NCBI GenBank assembly: GCA_900550795.1
Contig: URTN01000039.1
Span: 1-7,230 of the forward strand
DNA length: 7,230 nucleotides
Source of the DNA: an uncultured Mollicutes bacterium
GTDB lineage: Bacteria > Bacillota_I > Bacilli_A > RFN20 > CAG-826
Direction of reading: 5' to 3'
Below are positions 6,079 to 7,230 of the stretch, one piece after another. The position numbers and the translations under genes are program-made. Within the stretch, counting starts at the first letter, position 1; each line of letters begins with the position of its first letter. The notes under the pieces were generated by a model. It ran no database searches. It saw only the letters and a list, made by a program, of their open reading frames with translations, and had not been told where the DNA came from.

Positions 6079-7230
6079 ATGCAAAAAGATATTGAAAAGA
6101 AAACAGACGGGCTAGTTAGCCCAAGCTATGCGAAAACCATATTCGCGTATTTAATTGACTTCGCTTGTATTGTAATTACGATGCTAATCGTATATTTTGG
6201 CATTTCTAAGCCATTTATAGGACCTAGCAAGAATATCGATGGGATTGAAAAGGAGTTTGCTTCCTTCCAATTATCTTCTTCTTTAATTGAGAACAGCTCC
6301 TTTTATAATTTCCCTGCTTATGACAAGGAAAATAATATTTATGGCTATTCTAGATATGAAGATGTAGTCTGGAAATACTATACAGTCTTCCTTCCAAGTA
6401 ACAGCAATGCGACTTTCTTTGATGAAGATAAATTCGAAGGCGATAAATCTAATCTAGATGAAGTAGGGGAATGGGTATATAGAAATATATATGGGTTAGG
6501 AGAAGCTAAAGAAGATTCTTTCTATAATCCAATTGATGGCTCTACCGACTTTAAGGTAAAGCCGAGTTTGAAACAAAATTATATCGATGCCTTATCTAGC
6601 GAGAAAGACGCGGATAAAACAGAGACTGCGACTAAATTGAACCAATATTATTTCAAACAAGAAGGGCAAAACGTAACAGGTCTATATGTCGATGCAGTAC
6701 GTCATTTCTCTAAGCAGCCATATGCGATTAAATTACAAAAAGAATATTCTAATGCTTCATATATGATGTGGCTTCCAACTGCTTTAATTGGACCTGCTAT
6801 ATTCTTATTTATCATTCCTTTATGTGTTCCTAAAGGAAGGACAATAGGGAAATTATTATTAAAGACAGGAGTTGCCTCGAAAGAAGGGGTGGATGCTGCT
6901 AAATGGCAAATAATGGTTAGGTATCTATTTGAATTGCTAACCTGGTATGTCTTAGCTTTGCCTGTAAATCTAACCTTCTCCGCGACTATATTCCTAACTT
7001 TATTGGTAGGTGATTTCATTGTATTAATGCTTTCTAGGTCACATAGATCTATCCATGACCTTATTTCTAGAACTGCTTCTTTTGATATAAAGAAATCTAC
7101 GATTTATCCTGTATCTAGTTTAGATGCAGAAGAAGTTTTAGTAGCTAAAAAAGAAATAGAAAAGACAGGGGTCGATTATTTTAATAAACCAGCCAAGAAG
7201 GTAGAAAATGATAACCCAAGTTTTGAAGTA
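6079..7230 (+). CDS. RDD-family-like membrane protein, 3' end outside window
   Basis: The frame runs 384 codons from ATG at 6079 to the window edge without a stop. A short hydrophilic N-terminus leads into a first membrane segment (about 20-41, AYLIDFACIVITMLIVYF). About 185 mostly polar residues (43-228) follow, then hydrophobic segments at about 229-249, 282-300 and 302-318, and a hydrophilic, charged C-terminal tail. RDD-domain marks are AYLID (Asp27), GKLLLKTGV (258-265) with its following hydrophilic turn, and SHRSIHDLISRT (Asp327). The Arg that opens the RDD motif is replaced by Lys19/Thr20. RDD proteins are small multi-pass membrane proteins of mostly unknown role; some affect ion homeostasis. 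The long loop is predicted to be outside the cell. The only in-frame ATG upstream of the first membrane segment is 6079, yet no Shine-Dalgarno precedes it. Specific function unknown. Confidence 0.75.
   Translation, partial: MQKDIEKKTDGLVSPSYAKTIFAYLIDFACIVITMLIVYFGISKPFIGPSKNIDGIEKEFASFQLSSSLIENSSFYNFPAYDKENNIYGYSRYEDVVWKYYTVFLPSNSNATFFDEDKFEGDKSNLDEVGEWVYRNIYGLGEAKEDSFYNPIDGSTDFKVKPSLKQNYIDALSSEKDADKTETATKLNQYYFKQEGQNVTGLYVDAVRHFSKQPYAIKLQKEYSNASYMMWLPTALIGPAIFLFIIPLCVPKGRTIGKLLLKTGVASKEGVDAAKWQIMVRYLFELLTWYVLALPVNLTFSATIFLTLLVGDFIVLMLSRSHRSIHDLISRTASFDIKKSTIYPVSSLDAEEVLVAKKEIEKTGVDYFNKPAKKVENDNPSFEV

Noticed and set aside
6702..7019. Minus-strand frame inside the RDD-like gene
   Set aside because: It overlaps the sense frame where membrane segments and the RDD motifs are encoded, and it shows no independent coding features.

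Overview
The window holds a complete str-type translation operon (rpsL, rpsG, fusA, tuf), then an IS3-family insertion sequence, then the 5' part of a predicted membrane protein of the RDD family. The S12, S7, EF-G and EF-Tu sequences, strong AGGAGG-type ribosome binding sites and clear sigma-A-type promoters point to a low-to-moderate GC member of the Firmicutes, most likely Bacilli or a relative of the Mollicutes. TGA is used as a stop (tuf, transposase) and Trp is always TGG in the frames read, so the Mycoplasma code (table 4) is not in use. I cannot name a genus from the sequence alone.

Layout: bases 1-69 are AT-rich with no gene. A near-consensus promoter (70-98) precedes a leader of about 90 nt with a small hairpin. 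rpsL, rpsG and fusA follow, 14-15 nt apart, each with its own Shine-Dalgarno. A 94-nt gap with a palindrome and a second plausible promoter leads to tuf. The elongation-factor genes show strong codon bias (mostly CCA for Pro, CAA for Gln, many C-ending codons), as expected for very highly expressed genes. The downstream membrane-protein gene is visibly more AT-rich.

After tuf, a 1463-bp IS150-like element (4530-5992) lies on the minus strand. It has perfect 24-bp terminal inverted repeats (TG...CA ends) and a 3-bp GAA target duplication. Removing the element and one GAA copy restores an 8-bp stem with a GAAA tetraloop and a T6 tract directly downstream of tuf. The IS therefore inserted into the loop of the tuf/str-operon intrinsic terminator and split it. 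Within about 60 bp of its tuf-proximal end the IS carries a second hairpin with a T-rich tail oriented to stop tuf transcription, which may replace the lost terminator. The IS orfA is broken by an apparent one-base loss in an A-run. orfB keeps the DDE triad with the canonical 35-residue spacing and would be reached by -1 frameshifting.

From 6079 to the window end an open frame encodes a protein with RDD-like membrane segments separated by an unusually large, about 185-residue, predicted extracytoplasmic insertion. It has no evident ribosome binding site.
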